A DNA stretch of 64,000 bases, taken from positions 27,771,925 to 27,835,924 of the forward strand of contig OY720637.1 of NCBI GenBank assembly GCA_963169105.1, written 5' to 3'. How positions within the stretch are numbered: position 1 is the stretch's first letter; every line of letters starts with the position of its first letter. Below the pieces are notes generated by a model. That model worked only from the letters and a program-made list of their open reading frames with translations. It was not told the DNA's origin and did not search any database. Origin of the DNA: Ceriagrion tenellum (taxonomy: Eukaryota > Arthropoda > Insecta > Odonata > Coenagrionidae). Positions 1 to 8,934 of this stretch are shown here, in pieces. The position numbers and the translations under genes were made by a program.

Positions 1-384
1 TAGAATGTGTGACACTAGGCATGAAGCCTTCATCCCAGCCAAGATCCGAACCGCGCACGTTCCCCCGGAATTCCAGGTGCAGACCACAAGCAGTCAGTAT
101 AACAGTGCGCGGTCAGACCAGAAACTAGAAAAGTGCTACGTACAAGAACATGCTACCATGCAGTACACTACTTAAGACTACTGGTTATAATTACTGCGAA
201 AGATAAATATTTCTACAAGGTACCAAATCATGCAAGGGCGATATCATGTCGGAATTGCATGCGAGGTAAGTAGCTAGTAATTTGTTAAGATATTTACCAC
301 GAGTGCAAAAACCTATTTTACCTAGTCAGAGTCAAATTTATCAAAGTTCTAGTTTGTGTCCTCCAACTTCAATCACAAAGCGAA
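1..384. other. no recognised feature
   Basis: No coding similarity, repeat copy or structured element was recognised here. It lies directly upstream of a truncated retrotransposon fragment and may include older sequence of the same element. Confidence 0.4.
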
Positions 385-994
385 GCTTGTGATTATAGTT
401 AGAGGACACAAACTGGAGCAAGTAGAACAGTTTAATTACTTAGGTAGCACACTAGAGGAAAATGGGCATAGTAGTAAAGACATACGGAAGAGAATAGCGC
501 TAGCTAAGTAGGCGTTTAGTAATAGAAGAGTCTGGTGAAGAGTTTGATATGGATCGTAACGTTGTATGGGGCAGAAACGTGGACCCTGAGAAAGGAGGAC
601 GAGAATAGGCTGCAAGCATTTGAGATGAGGGTGTGGAGAAGAGTGGAGAAGGTTAGATGGACGGAAAGGAAGACTAACGAGGAAGTGCTTGAGATGGTGG
701 GCGAGGAAAGAAATCTTTTGAATGAAATCCGGGAAAGGCAGGGTAGATGGCTGAAGGATGTAATAAAGGGTGAGGGGTTGCTGAAGAGTGTGATAGAGGG
801 AAGGATGTTGGGCAAGTGGGGAAGGGGAAGAAAGAGAATAGGTTTCATGGACAGGATGAAGAAGGGTAGATCTTATGCAGAGGCAAAAATGGATATATTA
901 GAGGGAGATAGCCCCCTGAATGTGTAAAAGGCCGGGAGCGGATTCTCTGGCATTCAACAAAACCTACCTTTACCGGTAGAATACATAATAATAA
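385..994 (+). pseudogene. non-LTR retrotransposon 3' end, RT C-terminal region (family A)
   Basis: This is the C-terminal part of an endonuclease/reverse-transcriptase polyprotein of a non-LTR retrotransposon, a protein that nicks chromosomal DNA and copies its own RNA into it. Visible blocks in order are KLEQVEQFNYLGSTLEENG, then after a frame change near 530 LYGAETWTLRKEDENRLQAF, WRRVEKVRWTERKTNEEVLE and GRGRKRIGFMDRMKKGRSYA. A TAG near 509 and further stops break the first block; the second is open from 535 to 927. The 3' end reads ACCGGTAGAATAC followed by an (ATA)n tail, and the same end recurs near 15.4, 37.1, 41.7 and 47.5 kb, which defines the family. The fingers-palm part and the endonuclease are missing, as expected of a 5'-truncated insertion. 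The clade (RTE-like or Jockey-like) cannot be fixed from this fragment. Confidence 0.9.
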
Positions 995-2983
995 TGTGTC
1001 AAATTATCCTAGAACTGATCTATCCCAACTATTATGGTCCCTTGTACGTGGAACAAATTATATTTTAAATCTATCGGTTCTGTAGTCCATTTCATTAATC
1101 TTATACCTGTAATTGTTTGTACCGTAATTGTTTGGCTCTTGTAAAATACGTTGAACGTCTGGCAAAAAATAGTCTGCATCAAACTTTCGTAAAAGATTTA
1201 ATCTATATTTTTCCCTTTGTTCGGATAGATGTTCTCACCCTAATTACCTCAACAATTTAGTTACACTGCTATATTTATCGTAACAATATCGTTATGTCTC
1301 GTAAATCGTGGACTCTTGTGTTGTCTTGGCAGTTCCATGGACTCTTCTTGATTCTAATTGTGGTGCATTAAACATATTCTGTTTTTAGGACAGCTTTTGC
1401 GTGTTTATGTTGCGAGGATATCCTACTTCCAAACCACGAGTCACCATCGGAAGTGTACTCATTTTTCTCTTCATGTTTTGAGTGAATATTCCATTTCTTG
1501 AGATAAGGAATTACTGGCTTGACCATTGTTATCTCAATATTGAACTTCAAGAATCTTTCCGTAGTGGCTTTTATATCCCGTGAGTTACAGTCCGTTATTT
1601 ACAGTCAGTTACAGTTTTGGTAAACTCGAAAATATTGAGTAATAGCTTGCTGATGTGTATGAAATGAACAACTTTTGGCTATGGATTGCGTGAAGCTCTC
1701 GGTTAGTTAGTATTGTTTCACATGCTCGAGAAAATTGTGAGAATTAAAGGATGCTGTTGAGGTTGAATGTGTTTTCCATCTTAACTTGCCTACAGTGACC
1801 ATATCCTCGCTGTTAAAAGTAAAGCAATGTCTCTCCTTGGCCTCCTCTATCGCTTTACAGAAATTGCAGATCCACAAGCATAACGCTCATATTTTCAACT
1901 ATGGTCCTTCCCCTCATCATGTATTTCTCCCCCATGTGGTCCATATCCGCTCCATCTTATATCTTGACCCTAAGAGTGTAACTTCTTTCTTCTGTAAAAC
2001 CGTTAAATACACAGTCTCATTTCCTCAATATGCCAGCCGATACTTTTATGTATACTTTCTCCATCCCTGATCTTCCAAAGCAAAACTGACCTAAGACTCA
2101 TCTACAGCATTCTCAACTCAACTTCTAACTGTCCTGAACTGATCTGCAGCCTCAGTTTTAGAGTCCCGTGTAGACCCACTCGCAATCATTCTCTACTCCA
2201 CATGCCCATTCCCAGATTATCCTTAATCAAACGCTCTCTTCTATTCCGCCTGTCCTCCCTCTTCCAGACAACATTGACCCGTTTTCGCTTTCCTCCTACA
2301 CGTTCACCCGCCGCGCTCTTTCTAATCTAACAGGTAATACCTAAGCACGCTTCTCCATGAGTCGTTAATTTTAATTCTTTTTCTCAATATTTTTATCTTT
2401 GTTATTTATGTTTGAATGTATCTGTCTTGCCTTTAATGTGTTGTTATATTGTGCCGCTGTCATTCGTGGCTTTTTTCCATCTCAGAGTTTTCACTAATAT
2501 TTCCCATCGTCGAAGGGAAACGTCTTCGCTGACGTTTCCCTTCATCCATTTCTTGTATTTGTAAATTTTGCGTTATTTTGTCATAAACTATTCCACTTTT
2601 TTACGCGCGGAGCAATTTAAATTGCGAGTACACTTCCTCAAATTCAGGCGTATTATGCGTAATTTTGAGAAAACTTCTGTCAAGTTTTCCAGCGAAGCGA
2701 GTTGAGCTCGGGCGCTGCTAGGATGAACTACTGCAATGCGTTGCGTCTCGGCTGAATTATGGAAGATTGAATGCTGCAAGTTGATTCTCTTTTTTCCTTT
2801 TTGGTATTTGGAATGGCGGCTCTTACTCGTTTTCTCACGAGTTATATCGCTAGTTTACTGCAGCAGAAATGCCGGTGATCTTTGGTGATGAGTAATGAAT
2901 CGATAAGAAGTTATTTGCTGCGTCTACGCAGGTGCCGCAGTTTTAAGCAGTATCCATGTTTCATACATGTCTAGAATGTTACC
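995..2983. other. no recognised feature; pyrimidine-rich from 1.8 to 2.3 kb
   Basis: AT-rich DNA with no recognised gene or repeat copy. Between about 1786 and 2340 the plus strand is rich in C and T, so the minus strand is purine-rich as in the retrotransposon ORFs elsewhere in the window. It may be a very old relic, but no conserved block can be read. Confidence 0.35.
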
Positions 2984-3121
2984 TTAAGGTAGTTTGAGCA
3001 AAATATCATCTCACCTAGAAATCAATTAATTTGGTCTCATTTTAACGAAAAATATTTTAATTTTTCTCCTGCTAGTATATGTACCATTCGCCAAAGCTAG
3101 TTCCATCGTTACTTAAGCCAT

Positions 3122-3172
3122 AAACCTTCATCTTCATTGGTCGTTCAATCCTAAGTTTGGTTGGACTCCTTC
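3122..3172 (-). repeat. 3'-terminal scrap of the minus-strand non-LTR family B
   Basis: The stretch around TTCATTGGTCGTTCAATCCT resembles the 3' end shared by the copies at 20.45, 24.80 and 39.89 kb (ATTGG-TGTTCAATCCTA-G-TTGGTTG). It falls within sequence missing from the related MITE copy at 45.6 kb, so it appears to be an insertion inside the MITE. Confidence 0.5.
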
Positions 3173-3572
3173 GAAGATACCAAAATATCAGCCCCTTACC
3201 GAACTATTTTCCGAGACTTTTGACAAACAATACCAGTCTTTTACAAGGGAAATTTGTATGCAATTTAGGGAGACATTATGCATAAAATGAGGAATTTCTT
3301 ACGCCTAGATCTCGTCAAAAAATTAACAGGGTGTAGTTTGTTTGTTCTCTCAACTATTTTTGAAAATAAATCATATTGTCACCGCAGTAATTTTTTTCAG
3401 AATCACAATAAAACCTTACGTTGTGAAGGAGTTTTTAACGTACCACTTGAAAAAATGAGTCAGACCAAAGACGTAAGTAGACATTTTTATTTTAATACCT
3501 AGATTTTCAATCACATAAAAGTATATTGTTTTAATTTCAACAGATTCAGGAAAAATATCGTGGAAGTTCGTC

Positions 3573-3704
3573 ATATTAAAACAGAATAAACAATTGCACT
3601 ATCCCACAAGGTATTTTAAAGCGTACGACGCGTTTCAGCTCACAGAGCCATCATCAGGTACAAGACCTTGTGGAATAGTGCAGTTGTTGTTTATGTTTTA
3701 ATAT
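3573..3704 (-). ncRNA. palindromic element with hammerhead-ribozyme-like core
   Basis: Two inverted arms of about 40 bases (3573-3612 and 3665-3704) close around a hammerhead-like core read on the minus strand. In order: GTAC (stem I, 3661-3658), CTGATGA (3657-3651), a GCTC/GAGC stem-loop, GAAA (3636-3633), CGCGTC ending at 3627, and GTAC (3626-3623), which pairs perfectly with the first GTAC. This is the order of a type I hammerhead, a self-cleaving RNA. Departures from the canonical core are two extra bases before stem II and one after it. It is nested in the T1 MITE. Cleavage activity is inferred, not shown. Confidence 0.6.
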
Positions 3705-3826
3705 ATTATTTTACTGTTAATAATACAATATTTATTCATGGTTCTCTCAGCTGCTAAAATTAAAACGTATAATTCGAATATGGTCTGCATTATGACTAGG
3801 GAACTATCTCGCTCAAACTACCTTAA

Positions 3827-4298
3827 TCAGTTCATTCCCCTTTTAATGGACTTTCTCGCTTATTAGTCCAGCAGGGGTTACATTTCCCGTTTTCATTTAG
3901 TGCGGCCGTCATCTCTGTTCACACTCATTTCAAAAACCGGTGACCAGGGCCAACATTGGTAACTCAAGCGTGGATAGCATGTTAACTAGGGTTGGCGTTC
4001 ACTTGCGTTTCTCGCGGCAAAAATCTGACCAGCTTTCGAGTCACAAGCGGAGAAATTATAGCTCGTTAGTCCAGGAGAGCTTTAATCTCCCTTTCTGCCG
4101 TCTTTCAGCTTGACCCCTTCATTTTCTCAGCTCGTTTTTCAACCACATTTTCTACTAATATTTTCTCACGCGTATTTCATATGCCGCTTGAGATGGCCAT
4201 ACCTAGTACGGTGAGTCCTCGGTATGCGGCGTTTCGATTTACGTCTGATTCGATGTTACGTCCATGCTGACAAGGGTCGACGGAAAATGTTTTCCTTA
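3827..4298. other. no recognised feature
   Basis: Mixed-composition DNA between a MITE and an RT relic. No open frame, repeat copy or structured element was recognised. Confidence 0.4.
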
Positions 4299-4720
4299 TT
4301 ACATACATACATACCAATCACGCCGTTCCCTTCCGGGGTAGGAACAGTCACAAAGTTTCACTCATAAATACATATTTGTACACCTAACTCCGCTTCAATA
4401 ATTTTCTCCATACTGACCTATCCTTGCAAATCTCTCTTGCCTCATTTACCCCCATACACCTTCATACTCGCCATCCTGTTTTTAACAATCCTAATATTCC
4501 TCCTCCTAAGAATTTCCCCAACCATATTCAACCACCTGCTTTCTCGGCCTACCTCTACCTCTCGCACCATTCATTTCACTCTTATATATCTGTTTCGTTA
4601 TTCGACTCTCATTCACTCTCTCAACATGGCCAAACCAACGAAGCACACTCCTTTCACATATATGTCCACTACTGGGCCATCTTACCCACATACATTTACT
4701 ACCCACTCATTCCTGACCCT
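4299..4720 (-). pseudogene. non-LTR retrotransposon 3' end, RT C-terminal region (family C)
   Basis: Read on the minus strand, the block LRWFGHVERVNESRITKQIY followed by GRGRPRKQ matches the C-terminal segment of arthropod non-LTR reverse transcriptases (usual form RWFGHV-RM--SR---I, GRGRPR). The frame is intact from 4706 to 4506 and then decays. The likely 3' end is a (TATG)n microsatellite at 4299-4314, a common terminus of RTE-like elements. It differs in sequence from families A, B and D. Only the last part of ORF2 remains, so this is a dead 5'-truncated copy. Confidence 0.8.
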
Positions 4721-5149
4721 ATCCATCCTTATTTTGCCGCAAACACTCCGCAGATAACTCATACCCACGGCGTTTATTGTACTCTTATGTTTTAATTCTA
4801 ATAAAATAGACCGATTGTGCATATGCTTGCGTTTTGTTGATAACTGGGACATAATCATCCTATCTGAAATAGCTATTTTTTCCTACATGAAGGGAAAAGA
4901 CTAATTTTAAAATTAACTCCTTGAGATATCTTGGGATTAAATGGGTCACGAGTATCTGTATCCGTTTTACGTTGTTTCGACTTACTTCGCTCTTCTTCAA
5001 CACGCATCTCCAACACGTAAAGCGAGGGCTTACTACTGCAACTCTAGAAAGGTGAACGAGTTTACCAGAATATCACTCACTGTAGTCAGTCTCACTTGGT
5101 GGTATTCCATCATTAAAAAATAAAGAGGACAACTTTTACTAAAACCACT
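4721..5149. other. no recognised feature
   Basis: AT-rich spacer between the family C relic and the Penelope-like fragment. Nothing recognisable was seen. Confidence 0.4.
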
Positions 5150-5164
5150 AGATTTATTAAAAAA

Positions 5165-5203
5165 CGACCCAGGTTCTGATGTGCATTCACATCATCTCCT
5201 GGT
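5165..5203 (-). ncRNA. degraded hammerhead-like motif in the Penelope 3' region
   Basis: The minus strand reads GAGATGA, a TGTG/CACA stem with loop AATG, then AGAACCTGGGTC. Compared with the unit at 7204-7236 (CTGATGA, stem, GAAACCTGGGTC) the core has substitutions at the first two positions and a GA/AG swap before AACC. Its place downstream of a GIY-YIG frame ties the 7-kb array to Penelope elements. It is unlikely to be active. Confidence 0.5.
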
Positions 5204-5682
5204 AAATGAAGGCCGAAGAGCAGGCCTTATATTGTAGACATTACCAGGTGAGGGGAGGGAGGGAGGAGAAGACATACAGGATGAGGGTGGTCGCGGGAGG
5301 GGGGGGCTAGGAGGACGAAGAGGAGGGGATTAAAGCTTTGAGGATAGGGGAATAGACAGGGAGCATACATTCATTAAGAAGGAATTTATCACAGTCAACT
5401 TGGCTTTTAAAAATCTCTAGCTGTTATAATGCATTCAGCTTGCGTGTGTCGTTAGGATGAGATATCAATGGGAAGGTGTCATGGTAAAATCACTTTTATG
5501 TCCGTGGGTTAAAAGATGTTTGGCGAAGTTCCTTCCGTTTAAATTAAAATTTCTCAAATCCTTTTTATGCTCCATTTGTCTAATTTGAAAATTTCTACAC
5601 GTCTGTCCAACATACTGTCCACCAAATTCATTAAATTCCATTGGGTATACACCACTTGATTTCTGGGGTTCAATGGGTCATT

Positions 5683-6118
5683 GCAGGTGCTACGGGTCTC
5701 CCCGCGGGGTCTAAAAAACTTCCCACTTGGTCTCAAGCCCTCTCTTATATCCTGGTAGTTAGTAGTGGGAAAGGGAAAAGGGAAGGGAAAGTTAGCGAGC
5801 CACAACCCCTTCGAGGCCGACACCAATGAGGCGGATTGAGGTCAAAAGGACCTCAATTGGGCCTCCGCCTCCCCGAAGTGTTCGTATTAGTTTGGTTACC
5901 CAAACAACTGAGACGAGTTACCGTCGGTCTCGCTTTCGCGAAAAACCTACCGCACATCTATGAGAACCGGAAGAGCCCGTTGCCCAAAGGTTTGGGATTA
6001 GGTGTCTCCCTGGCTCCCTTTCTGGGTAGACGCCGTGCGGTCTGCCGGAGCACGTCCTCGAGTCGGGGACCACCGGACCCATGGAGGGTCAATTCGGACC
6101 AATTCAGGTTAAAGCGTG
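5683..6118. mobile_element. unidentified insertion with 11-12 bp target duplication
   Basis: GGGTCATTGCAG occurs at both ends, once ending near 5682 and once near 6130, and removing one copy plus the intervening DNA rejoins the Penelope frame exactly (AAT GAC CCC ATT GAA). The insert is GC-richer than its surroundings, has no obvious terminal inverted repeats and no poly(A). An open frame at 5836-6138 resembles nothing I know. The duplication length fits a retroposed element or a Mutator-like transposon; I cannot tell which. Confidence 0.65.
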
Positions 6119-6250
6119 GGGTCATTGCAGTTCACTAACAGGTTTTTCACACTATAATATGGTTTGAGTTCACCAGAGTTGATGTAAACTTGCCTTCACG
6201 CGGCGAATTTCTTATCGCCTTTCGAATTACTGGCGTGGAAAGCTAGTAAT

Positions 6251-6770
6251 GCAAACGAGGCATTAAGGGGGGGAGGGAGGAAAGGGGATGAGCAGAGATG
6301 GGTGGGTGGGAGAGATTTCTCTCTTTCTCTCTGACTTAGCGCCTCGTTCTCCCCGCCTCTCGTCTCTTCCCCCGTGACTTGACATCCCGTGCGTTACGGA
6401 TCCCCCGCCGCCGGCAGCGCGAGCGGGTTTGGCGGGGGGCGGGTCGGGGGATGGAAATGGGGCGGGGAGGTCGGAGGCTAAGAGGGAGTGGAGGAGGGTG
6501 AGAGGGGGTGTGGAGTTGGAAGGTGGTGGTGGTGGTGGTGTCGGCCGGGAGTGGTGGCGGCGATGGTGTCGGTGGGGTAGTCTACCTATCGATCTGGCCG
6601 TGTTAGCGAGGTCGCGGCTGCTGCCAGGCCTGGTTTTTCTCTCCTTCCACCACTTCTTCTTCTCCTCATTCCTTGCCCATCCTGTCTCTCAGCCTCTCCC
6701 GTCCATCCGGTCGCCATTGGGCCAAACGGCACGCGCCTTCCGAACTTTGCTATTTGCCTTTGAAAGCGAG
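6251..6770. other. GC-rich stretch with (GGT)n, no recognised gene
   Basis: G-rich plus strand with a short GGT repeat around 6520-6540 followed by C/T-rich DNA. Open frames here are products of composition. No similarity was recognised. Confidence 0.4.
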
Positions 6771-7340
6771 TTGATCTTACTCACACTCTTATTTCACTCC
6801 TCCCTCCCTCCTGAGAAAAAATATTAACAATACATACAGGTTCACAAGGTAAAGAATGAAAGTAATGGCAATTTTCAACTTAGATAAATTTTTATTCGAC
6901 CTAGGTTTCGATGCGCTACATCATCATCAAGCCTGATGATGATTCAGCGCATCGTAACCTAGGTCGAATAAAAATATACATATATTTCGATGTACTACGT
7001 CCTGATGATGTAGTATATTGAAATCTCGGTCGAATAAAAATTTATATAAGTGTAAAATGGCCTTTACTCTCATTCTCCCTCCTGAGAAAAAAAATAAACG
7101 ATGCATACAAGTTCCCCAGGTAAAAAATGAGAGTAAAGGCAATTTTTTACTTAGATACATTTTAATTCTGCCTAGGTTTCGATGTAATACATCATCATTA
7201 GGCCTGATGATGATGTAGCACATCGAAACCTGGGTCGAATAAAAATATACATATATTTCGATGTACTACGTCATCAGACCTGATGATGATGTAGTACATC
7301 GAAATCTCGGTCGAATAAAAATTTATATAAATGGAAAATT
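6771..7340 (+). repeat. tandem array of about 271-bp units carrying hammerhead-like motifs
   Basis: Two units in direct tandem share the marker TCCCTCCTGAGAAAAAA (6804 and 7075 regions, 271 bases apart) and a complex palindromic block; a third begins near 7340. Plus-strand motifs CTGATGA - stem - GAAA-like - palindrome - GTC lie at 6933-6965, 7002-7031, 7204-7236 and 7280-7312. In the best (7204) stem II is GATGT/ACATC and the stem III region is ACC-TG-GGT. Mirror-image degenerate copies sit on the minus strand at about 6894-6928, 7167-7200 and 7252-7278. Monomers of a few hundred bases, tandem, each with a hammerhead, are the hallmark of retrozymes; Penelope terminal repeats are the alternative. 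Stem I is weak in these copies. Confidence 0.65.
7204..7236 (+). ncRNA. hammerhead-like motif, best unit of the array
   Basis: CTGATGA (7204-7210), one unpaired T, GATGT-AGC-ACATC stem-loop, GAAA (7225-7228), then CCTGGGTC with the putative cleavage C at 7236. A and CC pair with GG and T to form a short helix III. The unit at 7280-7312 has the same stem II with loop AGT and ends TCTCGGTC. Confidence 0.55.
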
Positions 7341-7448
7341 GTCTTTTCTCTTATTCTGTATAATGAATTCTTTCCGCCACATCAAGCCTGATACTTCTTA
7401 TTTTGTAAGTTCCCCAGGTGTTCCTCCAGGTTATAGTCTTCGTATTTG

Positions 7449-7640
7449 TTGACGTTTCAAAAAACGACTTGGTGTTCACCTTTAGAGCTTATTAATGCTC
7501 TTAAATCGGAATTCAGAAGCCCTGAAGATGAAGTGCTAGTCGTTCCTTGAAGCGTCTGATCTTTCGAAGTACGACTTGCTCTTCACTTTCAGAGCTTTTC
7601 AATGCTGTCAAATTTGGAATTCAGAATCTCTCTGTTGTGC
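7449..7640. repeat. diverged tandem repeat, period about 107 bp
   Basis: ACGACTTG-TGTTCAC-TT-AGAGCTT at 7464 recurs as ACGACTTGCTCTTCACTTTC at 7571, and GGAATTCAGAA follows in both. The segment between holds CCTGAAGATGAAGTG and, later, CTTGAAGCGTC, a possible decayed hammerhead-like motif. It adjoins the 271-bp array and may come from the same Penelope-derived locus. Confidence 0.55.
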
Positions 7641-8394
7641 TGTTTACTTTACTTGGTCGGTTCCCAGCTCTGAAATAATATACGCTTGTTCAGGTACTGC
7701 AACCTATATGTATGTATCACTAGAATTACCGCCAATAATTCCCCAGTTCCCTAGGAATTATAAAGCCATTGTTACAAAATAATGTGGATAAATAATGGTT
7801 TTTAAACTAACAAAAATTCTGTAAAATTGTGCATGGTTATTTTTTGTTTGTTATATTTTGTTTCCATCTTCAAGTATTCAAATAAAGCAACACCTGATCT
7901 CGCATGTGCAGTATATCGTACGTCTTATTTATGATCTAAAATATACCAGACATTCTGTAAATCTTCCAGGGAGACCTTATGTCTCAAAAATATGGAGAGA
8001 AATAAATTGTTTCCCTCTTCAAATAATTCAGGTCTGAAGGGGTTAATGACCAGTGCTTTCTTTGTCTCGGAGAATCTCCTCCTTATTTTTATTTACTAAT
8101 GATTCCTGATACCAAATGGGGTGAGTGCACTGTGGAGCAATAGGGAGGGGGGTGTGGACGAAAAGGGTTCGTGTAAGATAAGTGGGGAAGGGTTCTGGAT
8201 TTTCCCCTCTTCTTCTTCTCCAAACTCAATGGTGTGTGAAATTTTAGCGTAACGCACGGCATTGCTCACGGCTACTCCAAAATAATTCGTGACGTGAAAT
8301 CGCCGCACGCGACCGCATGTCATCCCGGAACATAGGCAATATTTGCTTTTCTGTTCACGATTTACCGGAAAAACGATGGTGGAGCTTAATTTAA
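7641..8394. other. no recognised feature
   Basis: AT-rich DNA with a minus-strand open frame near 8100-8518 that overlaps the following MITE and shows no recognisable protein features. Confidence 0.4.
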
Positions 8395-8934
8395 TTAACC
8401 CTAATTGGTCACATGGGGTTAAATAAATCCCAACAATTTTTTGTGTTAAATTTTTATAATAACGCGTATTTTGTATAATTTTTTGTGTCATAATGATTAT
8501 AACTCCTTTCATTTTCATTATTCGTGCAAAATATGGGCCTTTTATTTTTTGACGTTTTCTTGATCTCCAAAAGAAATATTCTTTTTTGAGCGAAGAGTAT
8601 TGAAAATTTTTTTAAATAAAATATAATATTTCAGGAATAGATACTTATAGTATTTTGCTAGAAATCAGTTCTGTAAAAAAGAAATTTTTTTCCGTAAAAA
8701 AACACGACTTTTCCTCAACTTATTTTGGCGATTAGTTTTACAATACATGAACAATTAATTTTGGTTGGAAAGCTGTGAAAACTTTTTCTGCGATCCTTAA
8801 ACAATACCTAAATATTTTTTTAAAATGTTTAGAACTTATTTTGGAAGCAGGATATCCCTTTTACGGTGCTGGGGTGAATTTAACCCAGTGTGACCGGTAA
8901 GCAATTCTACTGAAGTGTGACTAATTAGGGTTAA
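8395..8934. mobile_element. piggyBac-like MITE (TTAA-CCCTAATTGGTCACA)
   Basis: The left end is TTAACCCTAATTGGTCACA and the right end TGTGACTAATTAGGGTTAA, one mismatch over 15 terminal bases, with TTAA duplicated outside (8395-8398, 8931-8934). CCC termini with TTAA are diagnostic of piggyBac. A second, inner pair of inverted repeats follows (GGGGTTAAATAAATCCCA on the left; TGGGGTGAATTTAACCCAG and GTGTGACCGG on the right). The 532-bp interior is very AT-rich and codes for nothing, so it must have been mobilised in trans. Confidence 0.88.

Larger units (their letters stand above)
2984..3826 (+). mobile_element. TTAA-flanked MITE, family T1 copy 1 (with two nested insertions)
   Basis: The element begins GGTAGTTTGAGC at 2988 and ends with the reverse complement GCTCAAACTACC at 3822. 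TTAA stands on both sides (2984-2987, 3823-3826), the target duplication typical of the piggyBac superfamily. Sister copies lie at 30314, 45610 and 49295, each about 550 bp and without coding capacity. This copy is longer because it holds roughly 115 bp of foreign sequence at about 3055-3172 and a hammerhead-like palindrome at 3573-3704, both absent from the copy at 45.6 kb. Superfamily is inferred from the TTAA alone; the termini do not start with the CCC usual for piggyBac. Confidence 0.85.
5150..6250 (-). pseudogene. Penelope-like element, GIY-YIG endonuclease domain and 3' end
   Basis: On the minus strand the frame reads GVYPMEFNEFGGQYVGQTCR, then NFQIRQMEHKKDL and NFAKHLLTHGHKSDFTM. GVY and YVGQT are the GIY-YIG motif pair and the arginine of TCR is a catalytic-position residue; this single-strand nuclease ends the ORF of Penelope-like retroelements. 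The upstream block KNLLVNCNDPIEPQ is the usual linker from RT, but it is split by a 0.44-kb insertion (5683-6118). After HGH the frame meets a stop, then a degraded tail reads LEIFK and FLLNECMLPVYSPILKAL, also expected in this family. The RT domain itself is not seen. Downstream, at 5165-5203, lies a degraded hammerhead-like motif ending in AACCTGGGTC, the same ending as the array at 7.2 kb. Confidence 0.88.

Noticed and set aside
4424..4795. Plus-strand frame of 123 codons rich in H, P and S
   Set aside because: It is the antisense shadow of the family C RT relic.
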